Of a stretch of 64,000 nt of DNA, positions 11,271 through 22,045 are shown in pieces. The translations under genes were made by a program, and so were the position numbers. Source of the stretch: Adiantum capillus-veneris (taxonomy: Eukaryota; Streptophyta; Polypodiopsida; Polypodiales; Pteridaceae); the NCBI GenBank assembly GCA_014529385.2, contig CM043942.1, forward strand, positions 62,699,184 to 62,763,183, read 5' to 3'. The notes under the pieces are model-generated. The model was not told where the DNA came from. It was given only the letters and a program-made list of their open reading frames with translations, and searched no databases. How positions within the stretch are numbered: position 1 is the stretch's first letter; each line of letters opens with the position of its first letter.

Positions 11271-11925
11271 TCCCATACGCATCAGCTTGTGATTCTCTTA
11301 TGTATGCTATGGTTGCCACTCGTCCCAACATTGCTTATGTAGTGGGAGTTGTTAGTCGATACATGTCGAATCCTAGCAAAGCACATTGGGAAGCTGTCAA
11401 ATGCATTCTGAGATATTTGAAAGGTACACAATCAAAGTGTATCTGTTATGGCAAAAGTGACTTAAAGTTGCAGGGATATTGTGATGCAAACATGGCAGGT
11501 GACATGGATACCAGGAAATCCACCAATGGATATGTATTTGCTATTGCTGGTGGTGCAGTCTCTTGGTGTTCTAGGTTACAGGAAATTGTGGCATTGAGTA
11601 CTACTGAGGCTGAATGTATTTCAGCCACAGAGGCTTAAAAAGAGGCCATTTGGTCGGGCAGACTTGCAAAAGAACTTGGCATGCCTGCTCATACACTGGT
11701 GTTGGGTTGTGATAGCTAGAGTGCTGTTTATTTAGCCAAAAATGCCATGTTTCATGCGCGTACCAAACACATAGATGTGCTGTACCACTTCATACGACAG
11801 GTATTGGAGGATGGTCTAGTCACCTTGACTAAGATCTATACACAAGATAACCCTGCAGATGTTCTCACCAAGAGTCTTGGTAAGGCTGAACATGAGCATT
11901 GCATACAGTTGGTGGGAGTTGGTTA
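11271..11925 (+). pseudogene. Copia-1 RNase H domain
   Basis: The open stretch from 11300 begins in SLMYAMVATRPNIAY, continues through HWEAVKCILRYLKGT, DANMAGDMDTRKSTNGY (first acidic position) and ALSTTEAECIS, and then meets a TAA. Beyond it, VLGCDS is followed by a TAG, then ARTKHIDVLYHFIRQ and NPADVLTKSL close the domain. Two stops disable it. It is the last domain before the purine tract. Confidence 0.92.
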
Positions 11926-11950
11926 ACTTAAAGGCGTCATTTATGCCTTT

Positions 11951-11961
11951 AAGTGGGAGGT
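11951..11961 (+). other. Copia-1 polypurine tract
   Basis: AAGTGGGAGGT lies directly before the right LTR. This is the expected plus-strand priming site. The same tract is seen in Copia-4. Confidence 0.85.
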
Positions 11962-12239
11962 TGTTGGGCTAAAGGCGTAAATAACCCCTTTTTGTACATT
12001 TTTATACTTTGTCTATGTTCATATTGAACGCGGACACATTTTTTTAAAGTCACTTATAATAAAAGTGGGAAAACCCAAAACTCAATTATTGAGTTTTCCC
12101 CGAAAACGTGAGCTCTCTCTCTCTCCCTGCCTCGATCCCTAGCGCTTCCTCTCTACTGCACTCCGCCTCCTCCTCCTTGTCCCAATCCTGCACTACGTCG
12201 CGACGCGCACCTACCGGTACCTTCTGCTTAGCGCTTTCA
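11962..12239 (+). repeat. Copia-1 3' LTR
   Basis: This 278-bp copy matches 254-538 with scattered substitutions and lacks the 15-bp starting duplication of the left LTR. It ends TTTCA followed by the TSD AGCAG at 12240-12244. Confidence 0.94.
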
Positions 12240-12244
12240 AGCAG

Positions 12245-13390
12245 TTTGTTATATTCCATCATTCCCTATCTGTGTCCTTGGAAGATCAAAGATAAAATCC
12301 ATAGCTATGCTTTCCCATGGTTTATCTGGAATAGGCAATGGCTGTAAAAGCCCTGGTGTTTTCTGCCTGTCAAACCATGTCAAACATTGCCGCACAAAAG
12401 CATCCACATCTCTTCTCAAAGTAGGCCAATAGAAAAATGTCTACCCCTTTCACTGTTGCAGCTATACCTTGATGCCCTGCATACGGTGGAGAATGACTTT
12501 CGGTCATAACCTTATGTCTTAATGACCTAGTCACACATAAGCTGCCATGCATGATCATGAATCCATCTCTGAGAAGATAACGTTCATGATGTTGTCCAAC
12601 AACTAACTGATCATAAATTCCTGCAAAATCTTCATCATCAGCATACTGTTCCTTCATATCATCAAGCTCATAATGATAAGGAATCGACACAACTGAAATC
12701 TGTGGCTTTCGTGATAAAGCATCGGCCACAACATTCTTTTTGCCTTCCACATGCACAATCTGAAAGTTTGCCCATCGCATATGCTTTTTTGACAACCTAG
12801 TCTGTGTCAAGATATAACGCAAAGTCTGATGATCTGTCTGGACAACAAAATCTGCCCAAGAAGGTAGTGTTTCTAGCTAGAAAGCACATGAATCATGGCC
12901 AGTAATTCTTTCTCATAGACCTGCATAGTCCTCTCTAGCCCTCTAAGAATTCTGCTTTCATAGGCTACTACCCGGCCATCTTGCATTAGCACTGCACCAA
13001 TGCTATTGCGGCAAGCATCACACTGGACATCAAATGATTTCCTGAGATCTGGTAAAATGATCACTGGACTTGAAGTCATCTTTTCTTTAAGAAGATTGAA
13101 AGCTGAAATCTCTTTTGGTGTCCATCTAAAAGAGACTTCTTTCTTCTCTAAAGCATATAGAGGTGAAGCAATCTTTGCAAAATTACGTATAAACCTTTTG
13201 TAGTAAGAGCACAAACCCAAGAAGCTACGGACATCATGGACAGTCTTCAAATCTGGCCATGTCCTAATTGCTTCAACCTTAGCACGATCCATTCTGACAC
13301 CATCCTTTTGACACTATGTGCCCAAGAAATTGGATTTCTTCCAAGATGCCATTAATGAGCAATCTGTTACTGCGAAGCTCATTGAAGACT
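12245..13390 (-). pseudogene. Gypsy-1 RT end, RNase H and integrase start
   Basis: From 13390 leftward the minus strand reads LLINGILEEIQFLGHIV (RT thumb), then FLGLCSYYKRFIRNFAKIA, an RNase H block (FDVQCDACRNSIGAVLMQDG with acidic residues; YEKELLAMIHVL), ADALSRKPQISVV, and the integrase zinc region HSPPYAGHQGI. The final HHCC cysteine appears as W. After a frameshift near 12400 it continues KPWESIAMDFIFDLPRTQ, the first catalytic aspartate region, and ends at the Copia-1 insertion. Confidence 0.9.
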
Positions 13391-13395
13391 GTTGC

Positions 13396-15083
13396 TGAAA
13401 CCGGTTTATGGTCACATAAAGCGGTGATCTAATCAATTTTACCTGGACTTTAATACACATACTTCAAAATTAAATCCAAAGATAGAGAGAGAAACTTTCC
13501 TGTACTGAAGCCCACTGCCAATCACAGCCTGTCTGTCTTGGACACTTCCTCGCTCGACACCTCGTTGGCCCCAAAAGTCTGGTGCCCCTTTCGGTATTTC
13601 TTTTTCAATTAAGAAAATGGAAAAGTACGAAGGGTAATCCCCCAGGCTTCTAGCTTTCCATTCAATAAAACTGGCAAAATTTTGGCAGCATAATTGCACT
13701 AAAACTTGCCCAAAACAAAATACTGCTAGGGAAAACTGTTCACTGCCCCTATACTTCTCTGAGAAGCTCAAAACAGTAAATTACAGCTGGCTGTAATTTA
13801 CTGCAGCAGTCCTTTATAGTGCTCTGGAATCGCCTGTTTTCCTGGTATCCAACCTGGCTCAACCAGGCACCTGTAGAGCAAGTTTGGGGCAAAAACCCCG
13901 ACCTGTAATTTCCTGCACAGCAGGCTGTACAGTCCTGAAAAACAGCCCTGTTTTCACCTGTGAAAACACCTGTAGTATGCCTGAGCTGTTCGCCTGTGAT
14001 CTGGACATGAAGCCCTTGAGTTCTGGCCTGTTTGGGCACAAAACAGGCCCAAAACAGTAAAATTGCAACAGCAAAACAGTGCTGTTTTACTGCTTCTGTG
14101 TGTACCTGTGGGGGAGTAGCAGTTAGCTACTCCGGTACTTGGACAGATGAGGCTCTTGCCTCAACAAAAGAGCATAATTTTCCACACTTTCTATACATTA
14201 GGTCAATAGAATAGCCCTCTAGTGGGGAATTACCACTGTCATAGAGGAAGAGAAGTTGACCTAGGAGGAGACTAGCTCAACTCCCAGTACATAGAGGGTA
14301 GACAAGGTAGCATGTCAATAGCTTTGGTACTTGCAACAATCCACCTGTAAGCTGCAAATGAGTCTCCCACGCTGATTTCGACGCTCCCCCTCCTCCCAGA
14401 CTTAGAAGAATTACAGAAAATGTGCCACTGAAAATGTGCCAAGTGGCACTCTTGTGCATTTTTCAGTTTTCAGCTTCCGGTCTAAAAATATCTCAACCTG
14501 CTGACTTCACAGTAGAGTAACTTATTGTTCCTCAAGTCATTCTGGACACAATGACGCGAAGACATTTTAATGTCCAAAAATAGCAAGTCCCTAAAGTTTA
14601 GGAGTTGCTTCTTCTGCATTCCTTCAGGCCATCTGACCATCTTTCAACATTGTGACCACGTGCAAAAATGTATTGTGGTCAATGCATAGTGACTTTCATC
14701 TGGTGGCCATTGTGCCACCTTCCTGTCCGGGCAAGCACACTATCCGGCACATTTCCCCAATGGTCAAGCACACTATCCGGATCCATCGCTCTTGTCACAA
14801 GTCAGCGTGTCTTGTGCATTTGTACCTTTTTCACAAGTCTGCTTGTCAGTCTTCAGTGCTAGTTCTATTGGCCAATGCCAGCCTTAAGGCTCAGGCAAAC
14901 CACTAGTCCAATGTCCCAATTGTTCACCTCTTTCTGACCATGCAATTGTCCAAGCTTAATCCAAGAGACTGTAGGGGGTAGTGCAAAGCAACAATAGCTC
15001 AAGAAAGAGAAAAAGAAAAGAAGTATTTATTTAAATTAATAAAACAAGAGAAAGCAACTGTATAAATACACCACCTGGTGATA
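13396..15083 (-). repeat. Nested solo LTR-like element A
   Basis: A 1688-bp insertion splits the Gypsy-1 RT and is flanked by GTTGC at 13391-13395 and 15084-15088. RT coding reads HREHLAT before it and VFNELRSN after it. Its left edge TGAAACCGG matches insertion B. It shares the block TGGTGCCCCTTTCGGTATTT, an ATTAGC/GCTAAT-like palindrome near 14112-14132 and CATCTGACCATCT near 14630 with B and with the Gypsy-1 LTR (C). It is therefore probably a solo LTR of a relative in the same orientation. On the minus strand the edges are TA...CA, not the standard TG...CA. Confidence 0.75.
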
Positions 15084-15088
15084 GTTGC

Positions 15089-15770
15089 CAAGTGTTCTCT
15101 ATGCTCCTTCTCATTCTTTGAACTATCATGTCATCAAAGAATGTTCCAACAAAGTGCCTGTATGGACGGAAGATCCTATCCATCATTCAATTGAACGTAG
15201 CAAGAGCATTTGTAAGGCCAAAAGGCATTACTCATTACTAAGAACTCATATAAACCAAACGTGGTTCTAAACGCAGTCTTGTGCACATCTTCTGGCTTAA
15301 TCCTTATCTGATGATATCCACTCTTAAGGTCTATCCTGCTGAAAATTGACGCTCCTTCCAAGCGGTCAAGGATGTCATCAATCCTTGGAATCAAGAACCT
15401 GTTCTTGATGGTATTCTTGTTCAATGCGCGGTAATCTATACACATGCGTCAAGAACCATCCTTCTTTTGCACTAAGAGCATTGGTGAGCAAAAAGGAGAT
15501 GAACTTGGCTGAATTAGCCCCTTCTCTAACAGCTCATTCATTTGGCTCAATATCTCTTTCTGCTGGGCTGCACTAACCCTATACGGAGGTCTATTTGGTG
15601 GGCTACTGCCTGACACCAAATCTATCGCATGATCCTCAGACCTCTCTGGTGGTAACTGTGATGGTAAGGAGTCAGAAAAACAGTCATTGAACTGAGATAA
15701 AAACTCTGACCTGTCTTTATCTAACACAGATAAATTTAACTCATCACTATCTTTAACATCATGCAAAAAT
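15089..15770 (-). pseudogene. Gypsy-1 reverse transcriptase N-terminal half
   Basis: The minus strand carries SSPPNRPPYRVSAAQQKEI, then PSSSPFCSPMLLVQKKDGS, a TGA in place of the conserved tryptophan, and [34 protein letters not shown] and [12 protein letters not shown] frameshift follows, with the FDDMIV active-site motif readable near 15135. This is a standard gypsy RT. It ends at the solo LTR insertion. Confidence 0.93.
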
Positions 15771-16240
15771 CAAGTACGCAGAAAGGTGATTTTTAATTAC
15801 AGAAGTAATAGCAGAAGCTGATACAACTGGAACGGACTCTCCTTTAAGCTTGACATCAAGGACATGAGTCTTTCTTGTGTGTTCCAAGGTCAGTGTCTTG
15901 TTAAAGGCACCAACACACCATGCTTTCTGAACATCCATGGCATACCCAACAAGACATCACTGCCTTCAAGTGGGATGATATAAAAGTCTTCTCCATCCAC
16001 ATAAGACTGTCTATGCAAACACAACTTTCCAAGAATAGGTGTCACAAACTCTGAGTGGCCAATCCTGCCTCTGCTATGTATCCTATCTCATTTGCTCAGA
16101 TGCCCAAAGTAGAAGCCAACTCTGGTGAGATGAAGTTTACATTGGTACCAGGATCAAAGCAAATGAGCACATTCTGATCCCTAACTTTACCCCAAGCTCT
16201 GCAAAGCTCACTGGTATCTGCAGCTGGCTAATCTCCCAGC
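15771..16240 (-). pseudogene. Gypsy-1 protease region
   Basis: On the minus strand near 16100-16165 the motif FDPGTNVNFISPELA is readable. It corresponds to the D-[ST]-G-[AT]-x-x-x-F-I-S signature of gypsy proteases, with proline replacing the usual Ser/Thr. A TGA follows the next conserved block. The rest to 15770 is decayed, with several stops. Confidence 0.7.
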
Positions 16241-16877
16241 ATATCTGGCACAAAACTTGCTGAAGGTTTGGGCTTCTTTCCTGTACTGTCCTCTTTGTTT
16301 TCCAAATCAGCTGGTCTCTTCTTTTTGTCCGGACAATTGGACGCAATATGACCAGTCTTCTCACACTCAAACCACTTTCCCTCATCCATCAAAGACTTCC
16401 TTTCTTCAGGAGATTTGTGCACAAAAGGCTTCTTTTGGTCCTTTGACTGGTGTCCAAAGAACCGGGATGGCTTCTTCTTAAACTGCCATGGTTTACTTGT
16501 GTTTTGAGAAGTCTGAGAAATCTGTTTCCTAAATGGCTTCTTTGCTGAAAATTTCTCTGATTTGTCCTCTTTAATGCTGCCCCTGAAACCACTTGATTGT
16601 CCCAGCAATAAGGCATTTCTTGTGTTGGCATCCTCAATCAGTAGAGTCAAGGTGGTAACCTTTGTCTTTGTACAATAATTCCGAAGCTCTTTGGGCAGCG
16701 CACAACAGTATTTCTCTATCTGCTCGGTCAATGGCACAATCTAGTACGAAGTAACTGGAAGCAAAGCCATCCAAAACTTCCTGTTATAATCTTCCAAATG
16801 CTTGCATTTAGATGCATCTAGATTGTGCCAAGCTGACATAACATCGACCTCAAACTCATTGCTCAACCAAGCAGAAG
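16228..16877 (-). pseudogene. Gypsy-1 gag C-terminal part with zinc knuckle
   Basis: The minus strand begins FASAWLSNEFEVDVMSAW at the edge of insertion B. It continues KCKHLEDYNRKFW and PLTEQIEKYCCALPKELRN, a gag capsid-like pattern, then lysine-rich sequence and the knuckle ECEKTGHIASNCPDKKK. The first knuckle cysteine is replaced (W), leaving an incomplete CCHC. A TAG lies near 16742. The order matches the gag of plant Ty3/gypsy. Confidence 0.88.
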
Positions 16878-16882
16878 CAAAT

Positions 16883-18430
16883 TGAAACCGGCCCGTTGGG
16901 CGGTAGGCGTTGGCTTTCACCCGAAATTCTTTACTTTAGACACACACAGAGTACTTTGCAAGGGTAACCAGTAACGGGGATTAACACCTAAGTACACACA
17001 CGGCTCGGGAGCTAGAATGCTTCGAGCAGACGCCGACAACCTGTAGGCCCCAAAATTGGTGCCCCTTTCGGTATTTCTTTATTCTTTAACAGAGGGAATA
17101 AAATTTGTGATCTCCTACAAGCTGCCCCGCACAATCTAGGCTAAGAAACACCTGTTCTGGCCTGATTTCGTCAACATAACTGTACTAGGACGCTTCACAG
17201 TCAGTATCCCCACGCAATAGGTGACTTTCCCGACGCATATGGACACTTTGCAAAACCTGGCGAGAATCTGCAGCACGCTGAATTCTCTGTTTTCTGCCCC
17301 GACAATGCGCCAGTTCACCTGTACAGCGGTCCCCTTGCGTCCCCGAACCTCACGGGGGTATTAGGGTCTGTTTAGGGCAGAAACCCTAAACCTGCAAAAA
17401 TACACAGCAGGCTGTAATTCCCTGTTTTGGGCTCCGTTTCGCATGCCGGTCGCATCTGTAGCAAGACCTCGAGCTCCCGCACCTGTAGGGCTACTCGCCC
17501 TTTGAATCGGACGAGATTTCTGACGTGAAACCTCTCCGAATTCACCTGTACGTACGGGGGATTAGCCGCTAGCTAATCCAGTACCTGTGCAAGAGGCTCT
17601 TGCCTCGGCAATCGTGCATGAACCCACATAACTGTACATTGGTCAAATGAAAAGCCCACTAGAGGGGCATAACATACTGCTCATAGGGGAGAGAGAGAGC
17701 AGTGCGTAGCATGCAGGGCATCACTCCTGGCACCGCACTGTACATAAGAGCGAAAGGAAGCACTCCATAGCTCTTAACCTATGACCAGTTTCTCAATGAA
17801 GCATCCTCCCAGCATAAATCGAGCGCCCCCTCTGTTGCACTTGACCTGTAATGCATGTGTGAACAAATAGATGCAAAAAGGGGAAGATCTTCATGGCTTC
17901 CAAAACCTGCGTATCCCTGTAAACACACATCCGATGCCTTCCAATGCTGAAAATGAGCTCCTTGGACCTAGGCAAAGTCATGGGAAGCTCAAAAATGGAG
18001 AGAAATGGCTGAAAATCAGCATTCACAGCCTCCAAAACTGCTCCAAAAAGTCAGTTACGAGTTCTGTTCTCCCAGACTTTGTAAAGTTAACCAATAAGTG
18101 CCACTTGGTACTCATACATGTAATTTTCTTGCATTGGGCTTCCTGCTTAAAAATCTCTCAAGTGGTGCATCAGTTGACTTTGTAGCAGAGTAATAAAACG
18201 TTCCCCTGGTCATACCGAAGGTAATGACGCGAACACATTTCACGGCCCAAAAAGCAGTTCCCTAATTTTTAGGAGATGCTTCTGTTGGGTTTCCACTCGT
18301 CATCTGACCATCTATCCTCATTGGGACTGCATTCAAAAGTGCAATGTGGCTTAACTGTCGGATACTTTCTGTTGGTGATCCCACCTTGACTTTATGCCTT
18401 TATTGAGTTCACTTCCTAGTATCCAACTTG
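16883..18430 (-). repeat. Nested LTR-like segment B
   Basis: This starts TGAAACCGG, the same edge as segment A, directly inside the Gypsy-1 gag. It aligns in blocks with A and C: GGCCCCAAAA with TGGTGCCCCTTTCGG near 17046-17080, a GGATTAGC...GCTAATCC palindrome near 17568-17590, an AGAGGCTCTTGCCTC block, and CATCTGACCATCT near 18301. Right of it lies the 2.1-kb palindrome. I could not find a matching TSD, so the insertion may be rearranged. Confidence 0.7.
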
Positions 18431-18431
18431 C

Positions 18432-20580
18432 TAACATTTTCAGGTTATGTGCACACATGCTTGCTGTAATTTTCTGCATATAACCTGAAAATGTTACCTG
18501 AGCTCCTTCCAAAGCCGAAATAGAGACCTTTTTTGCGATGGAATCGCACCAAACTTTGTGTATGTGTAGTGTATGTAGAGAAGAACTAGATTCTATATGT
18601 ATTTTGCTGAAATTCACCCTAAAAGAGATGATTACGGGCTGAAAACAGAGAATTTACAGCCACCACACTCTACGAAGAGAGTGCCCGCTGCAACTTCTCG
18701 CTATGAAACTTTACCCAAAGCTGGCTATGGCTATGAGAACCCTTGTTCTAGACAATGGGAGCACGAGGCCACCACATATGTCGCAAGGGGCTGCTTTGAA
18801 GCTTCCACGGAGGGCTCCAATGCGTAGAGCATACTCACATAGGGGGGGTAGGAGCACTTCCAACACTGAGAAGTGGGGGAGGGGCGCCTCTTATCAAGCC
18901 AACAAGAAGGGGGGGGGCTAGGAAGAGAGAGAGGGTGCGAGTGAGAGTGAGAGGGTTAGTCTTGCATTGGTTAGTTAATAACTTAAAAACCCTTCAACTT
19001 TCACTTTTAAAAGTTCACAAACTATTAATGAAATGTGCAAATTGAACCACAACTACACACATAGATGCAACCAATGAAAATGTTACCTGCTCCTCCAGCG
19101 CAATGTCGTACCAGCATTGCTTTGGCATTACTTGTTCACACTTGTCCGGTCATTTGGTCCGGCATAAATAATTTAAAAATACTTTAACTGACTTATCCTA
19201 AGGCTGTAAAATAATTCAGGCCTTAGGGTTATTATTCTAAGGACCCCATCTCATTCCTTTGCTTGCACTTGTGCGCGTATTTTTCTGAGCCTGAAATCTG
19301 AGGCTACTATCTACCCCTTCATTGAAGACCCAATTTCCCAATCACTACGGCTTCAGGGTATTTTCTGCTAGAGTCTCCCTGAGGTGCACTGGCCCAAACT
19401 TGGGCGCACCTGAGGCCCCAGAACTGCTAGATCTATTCTAATGTGTACACAACTAATTAGATAATTTTTCTCGTAAATACATTAATTATTTACAAAGTCT
19501 GACATAGTTACATATTAATTATTTACGAGAAAAGAATTATCTAATTAGTTGTGTACACATTAGAATAGATCTATCAGTTCTGGGGCCTTAGGTGCGTCCA
19601 AGTTTGGACAGTGCACCTCAGGGAGACTCTAGCAGAAAATACCCTGAAGCCGTAGTGATTGGGAAATCGGGTCTTCAATGAAGGGGTAGATAGTAGGCTG
19701 TAGCCTTAGATTTCAGGCTCAGAAAAATACGCGCGCAAGTGCAAGCACAAGCACAAGAATGAGATGGGGTCCTTAGAATAATAACCTTAAGGCCTGAATT
19801 ATTTTACGGCCTTAGGATAAGTCAGTTAAAGTATTTTTAAATTGTTTATGCCGGACCAAATGACCGGACAAGTGCGAACAGGTAATGCCAGAGCAGTGCT
19901 GGTACGGCATCGCACTGGGGAGCAGGTAACATTTTCATTGGTTGCATCTATGTGTGCAGTTGTGGTTCAATTTGCATATTTCATTAATAGTTTGTGAACT
20001 TTTAAAAGTGAAAGTTGAAGGGTTTTTAAGTTATTAAGTAAGTGTGCCAAGTGGCACACTTACCAATGCAAGACTAACCCTCTCACTCTCACTCTCTCTC
20101 TCTTCCTAGCGCCCTCGCTTCTTGCTTGCTTGATAAGAGGCCCCCCTCCCCCACTTCTGAGTGTTGACAGTGCTCCTACCCCCCCTATTGTGACTATGGT
20201 CTACGCATTGGAGCCTTCCATGGAAGCTTGAAGCAGCCCCTTGCGACATATGTGGTGGCCTCATGCTCCCATTGTCTAGAACAAGGGTTCTCATAGCCAT
20301 AGCCAGCTTTCGGTAAAGTTTCATCGCGAGAAGTTGCAACGGGCACTCTCTTCGTAGAGTGTAGTGGCTGTAAATTCTCTGTTTTCAGTCCCTAATCATC
20401 TCTTTTAGGGTGAATTTCAGCAAAATACACATAGAATCTGGTTCTTCTCTACCTACACTACGCATACACAAAGTTTGGTGCGATTCCATTACGAAAAAGG
20501 TCTCTATTTCGGCTTTGGAAGGAGCTTAGGTAACATTTTCAGGTTATGTGCAGAAAATTACAGCAAGCATGTGTGCGTGC
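18432..20580. repeat. 2.1-kb near-perfect palindrome (foldback)
   Basis: The left arm is about 18448-19488 and the right arm about 19516-20580, separated by a spacer of about 27 bp. Checked landmarks pair across it: GTGTACACAACTAATTAG at 19443 with its complement at 19541, the CATATGTGGTGGCC block, the CTTTTAAAAGT block, and the outer GCACACATGCTTGCTG with CAGCAAGCATGTGTGC. Mismatches are scattered and few. Open frames inside it occur on both arms and look incidental. A transcript would form a kilobase-scale hairpin. The type of element (foldback transposon, or inverted duplication after insertion) cannot be decided here. Confidence 0.92.
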
Positions 20581-20974
20581 ATTTTGCGTGTTTCTTCCTT
20601 GTTTTTGTTGCAGGAATGATTATGGAAATAGGGACACAGTTAGCGGAAGGTAGACTCTCATTTTCGAGAGTTTCTGTTGAGTTTTGGTGGAAGATAGACT
20701 CTCGTTTTCGAGAGCTTCCCAAAATCTCATAGTGGAGGGAAAATCCTCGCAGTATTCAGAGAGTAGCTTTCGCACTCTCTTAGTCAGAAGCAAAAAAGAA
20801 AGAATAGAGGACGGACTATTGCCCCGTTCTTGTGCTTGTAAAGATTCTCCCTTAGTAATAAAGATAATCTCTTTATGGGGGGGGACCAGCCCATCTTTTG
20901 GTCCCCAATGAAGTGTCAAGCTTTCTTTCTCTCTCTTTAATTCTCTTGAGTGTTTGAAGTACAATTAAGAGTCA
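20581..20974. other. Tail of gag insertion right of palindrome
   Basis: No gene is seen. It has two copies of TAGACTCTC(A/G)TTTTCGAGAG near 20651 and 20695, each a short inverted repeat, and a CT-rich end. Gypsy-1 gag coding resumes at about 20975. Confidence 0.5.
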
Positions 20975-21960
20975 GTTTACGCTTCCGTATTTTTGTGACA
21001 GTAGCAGCTTTCCGGACCTTAGACGGCTCTGTAAAGTTCCCTCCAGCAAATGCTGCATCAAACTGTTGTAAGAAGGAGAGAGCCTTCGTTCGATCTTCAA
21101 ATCCACGAAAGGTGTCAAACTGTACTACTGCACCACCTTCCTTGTATGGCTTTGGCTTCTCATAAGCTGTCAAAGGGTCCATAGGAAGTGCCTGTAACAT
21201 AGGAACACAGACAGACGGCATAGAAGTTGCCGGACCAATGACTCTAGGGCTTGTAGATGCAATACTTGCTTGCTGATTTTGATAACCAGCCATATCAAAA
21301 GTGCCCTGTGGCATGCCAGAATTGCCCCGAATGCCCTGAAAACCGGGTTGCATGCCTAAATTGCCATACATGGGGTTTGACATCCAACTCTGTGCACCCC
21401 CAAACACTGTTTCTGGCGTATAAAGTTGATTTCCAGGCGAATAACCAGACATACTTTGGAATACAGATCCACTCCCAAAGTACCTAGGATGTACAGAGGT
21501 CGATGGGAAAACTTGTGGTAATGCCTGAAAAATGCTTCCCTGTCCGTTTGAACCAACATTTGGTTGCTGTAAAGTGGCGGACTGAACTGGTAATGCCTAT
21601 GAAGCTGGCGTTTCCCCCCACCTGTTCTTGAACAACGGGAAGTGATCTTGGAGTCTCCATCGACTCCGCAAGCTGCGCTGGTGTTTCCATTGAATATGCA
21701 GTATGCTTGCCTTAAGCATGGATCTCAACAGGATCCGGAATCTGTGTAGGTTGCCCAACTTGTTGTGGTACAAAAGGAGGTTGCAAAAACTCCTTGAACC
21801 TGGGGTCCTGAAAATATCTTCATCCATAGAGGCAGCCGTAGGTACTTGTGGCTCAGCCATAGCAGGAGGAGGAACAAACACCCACCTCATGAACAATAGG
21901 GATCTGTCTCTCCTGCGTTGAAGACGCTTCCTCTCTCTTGTCTTCCTTTTTGTCAGCCAT
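20975..21960 (-). pseudogene. Gypsy-1 gag N-terminal part
   Basis: A minus-strand ATG at 21960 starts MADKKEDKREEASSTQERQ, 85 bases after the primer-binding region. The frame then breaks several times. From 21452 it is open again: Met/Gly/Gln-rich sequence, then YKEGGAVVQFDTFRGFEDRT, LSFLQQFDAAFAGGNFTE and KVRKAAT, the recognisable start of a gypsy capsid domain. It stops where the nested insertion begins, and roughly 30 capsid codons are missing between here and 16877. Confidence 0.82.
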
Positions 21961-22030
21961 AATGCACCACACTGTGTCAACACCCAAACAGACCCTGGCT
22001 CACTCTTTAGGGAAAAAGTGATTCAAATCC

Positions 22031-22045
22031 TGGTGATAGGAACCA
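22031..22045 (-). other. Gypsy-1 probable primer-binding site
   Basis: Directly after the LTR edge (CA at 22047-22046 on the minus strand) the minus strand reads TGGTTCCTATCACCAGG. Starting with TGG next to the LTR is what a tRNA-primed site looks like. I cannot name the tRNA. Confidence 0.55.

Larger units (their letters stand above)
239..12239 (+). mobile_element. Copia-1: Ty1/copia LTR retrotransposon carrying a nested LINE
   Basis: Two LTRs (239-538 and 11962-12239) flank gag-protease-integrase-RT-RNase H in copia order. The 5-bp target duplication AGCAG is seen at 234-238 and 12240-12244. The priming site TGGTATCAGAGC lies at 541-552 and a purine tract abuts the right LTR. Without the LINE and its duplicated target the element would be about 5.2 kb, normal for copia. 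It inserted into the integrase of the minus-strand Gypsy-1, whose coding resumes at 12245. Gag, integrase, RT and RNase H all carry stops or frameshifts, so it is a dead copy. Confidence 0.95.
12245..22045 (-). mobile_element. Gypsy-1: degenerate Ty3/gypsy body, heavily invaded
   Basis: Read on the minus strand from 22045 leftward: a primer-binding region, gag N-terminus, [insertion], gag C-terminus with zinc knuckle, protease, RT, [solo LTR], RT end, RNase H, integrase. The integrase is cut at 12244 by Copia-1. The order protease-RT-RNase H-integrase is Ty3/gypsy. The matching 3' LTR is not in the window. It is the oldest element here because every other insertion between 239 and 20.97 kb lies inside it. 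Confidence 0.88.

Noticed and set aside
18597-18921. Open frames in the palindrome (and their mirror at 20106-20339 on the minus strand)
   Set aside because: Both arms give the same short peptide because they are inverted copies. No domain, and the frame is not better preserved than non-coding positions.
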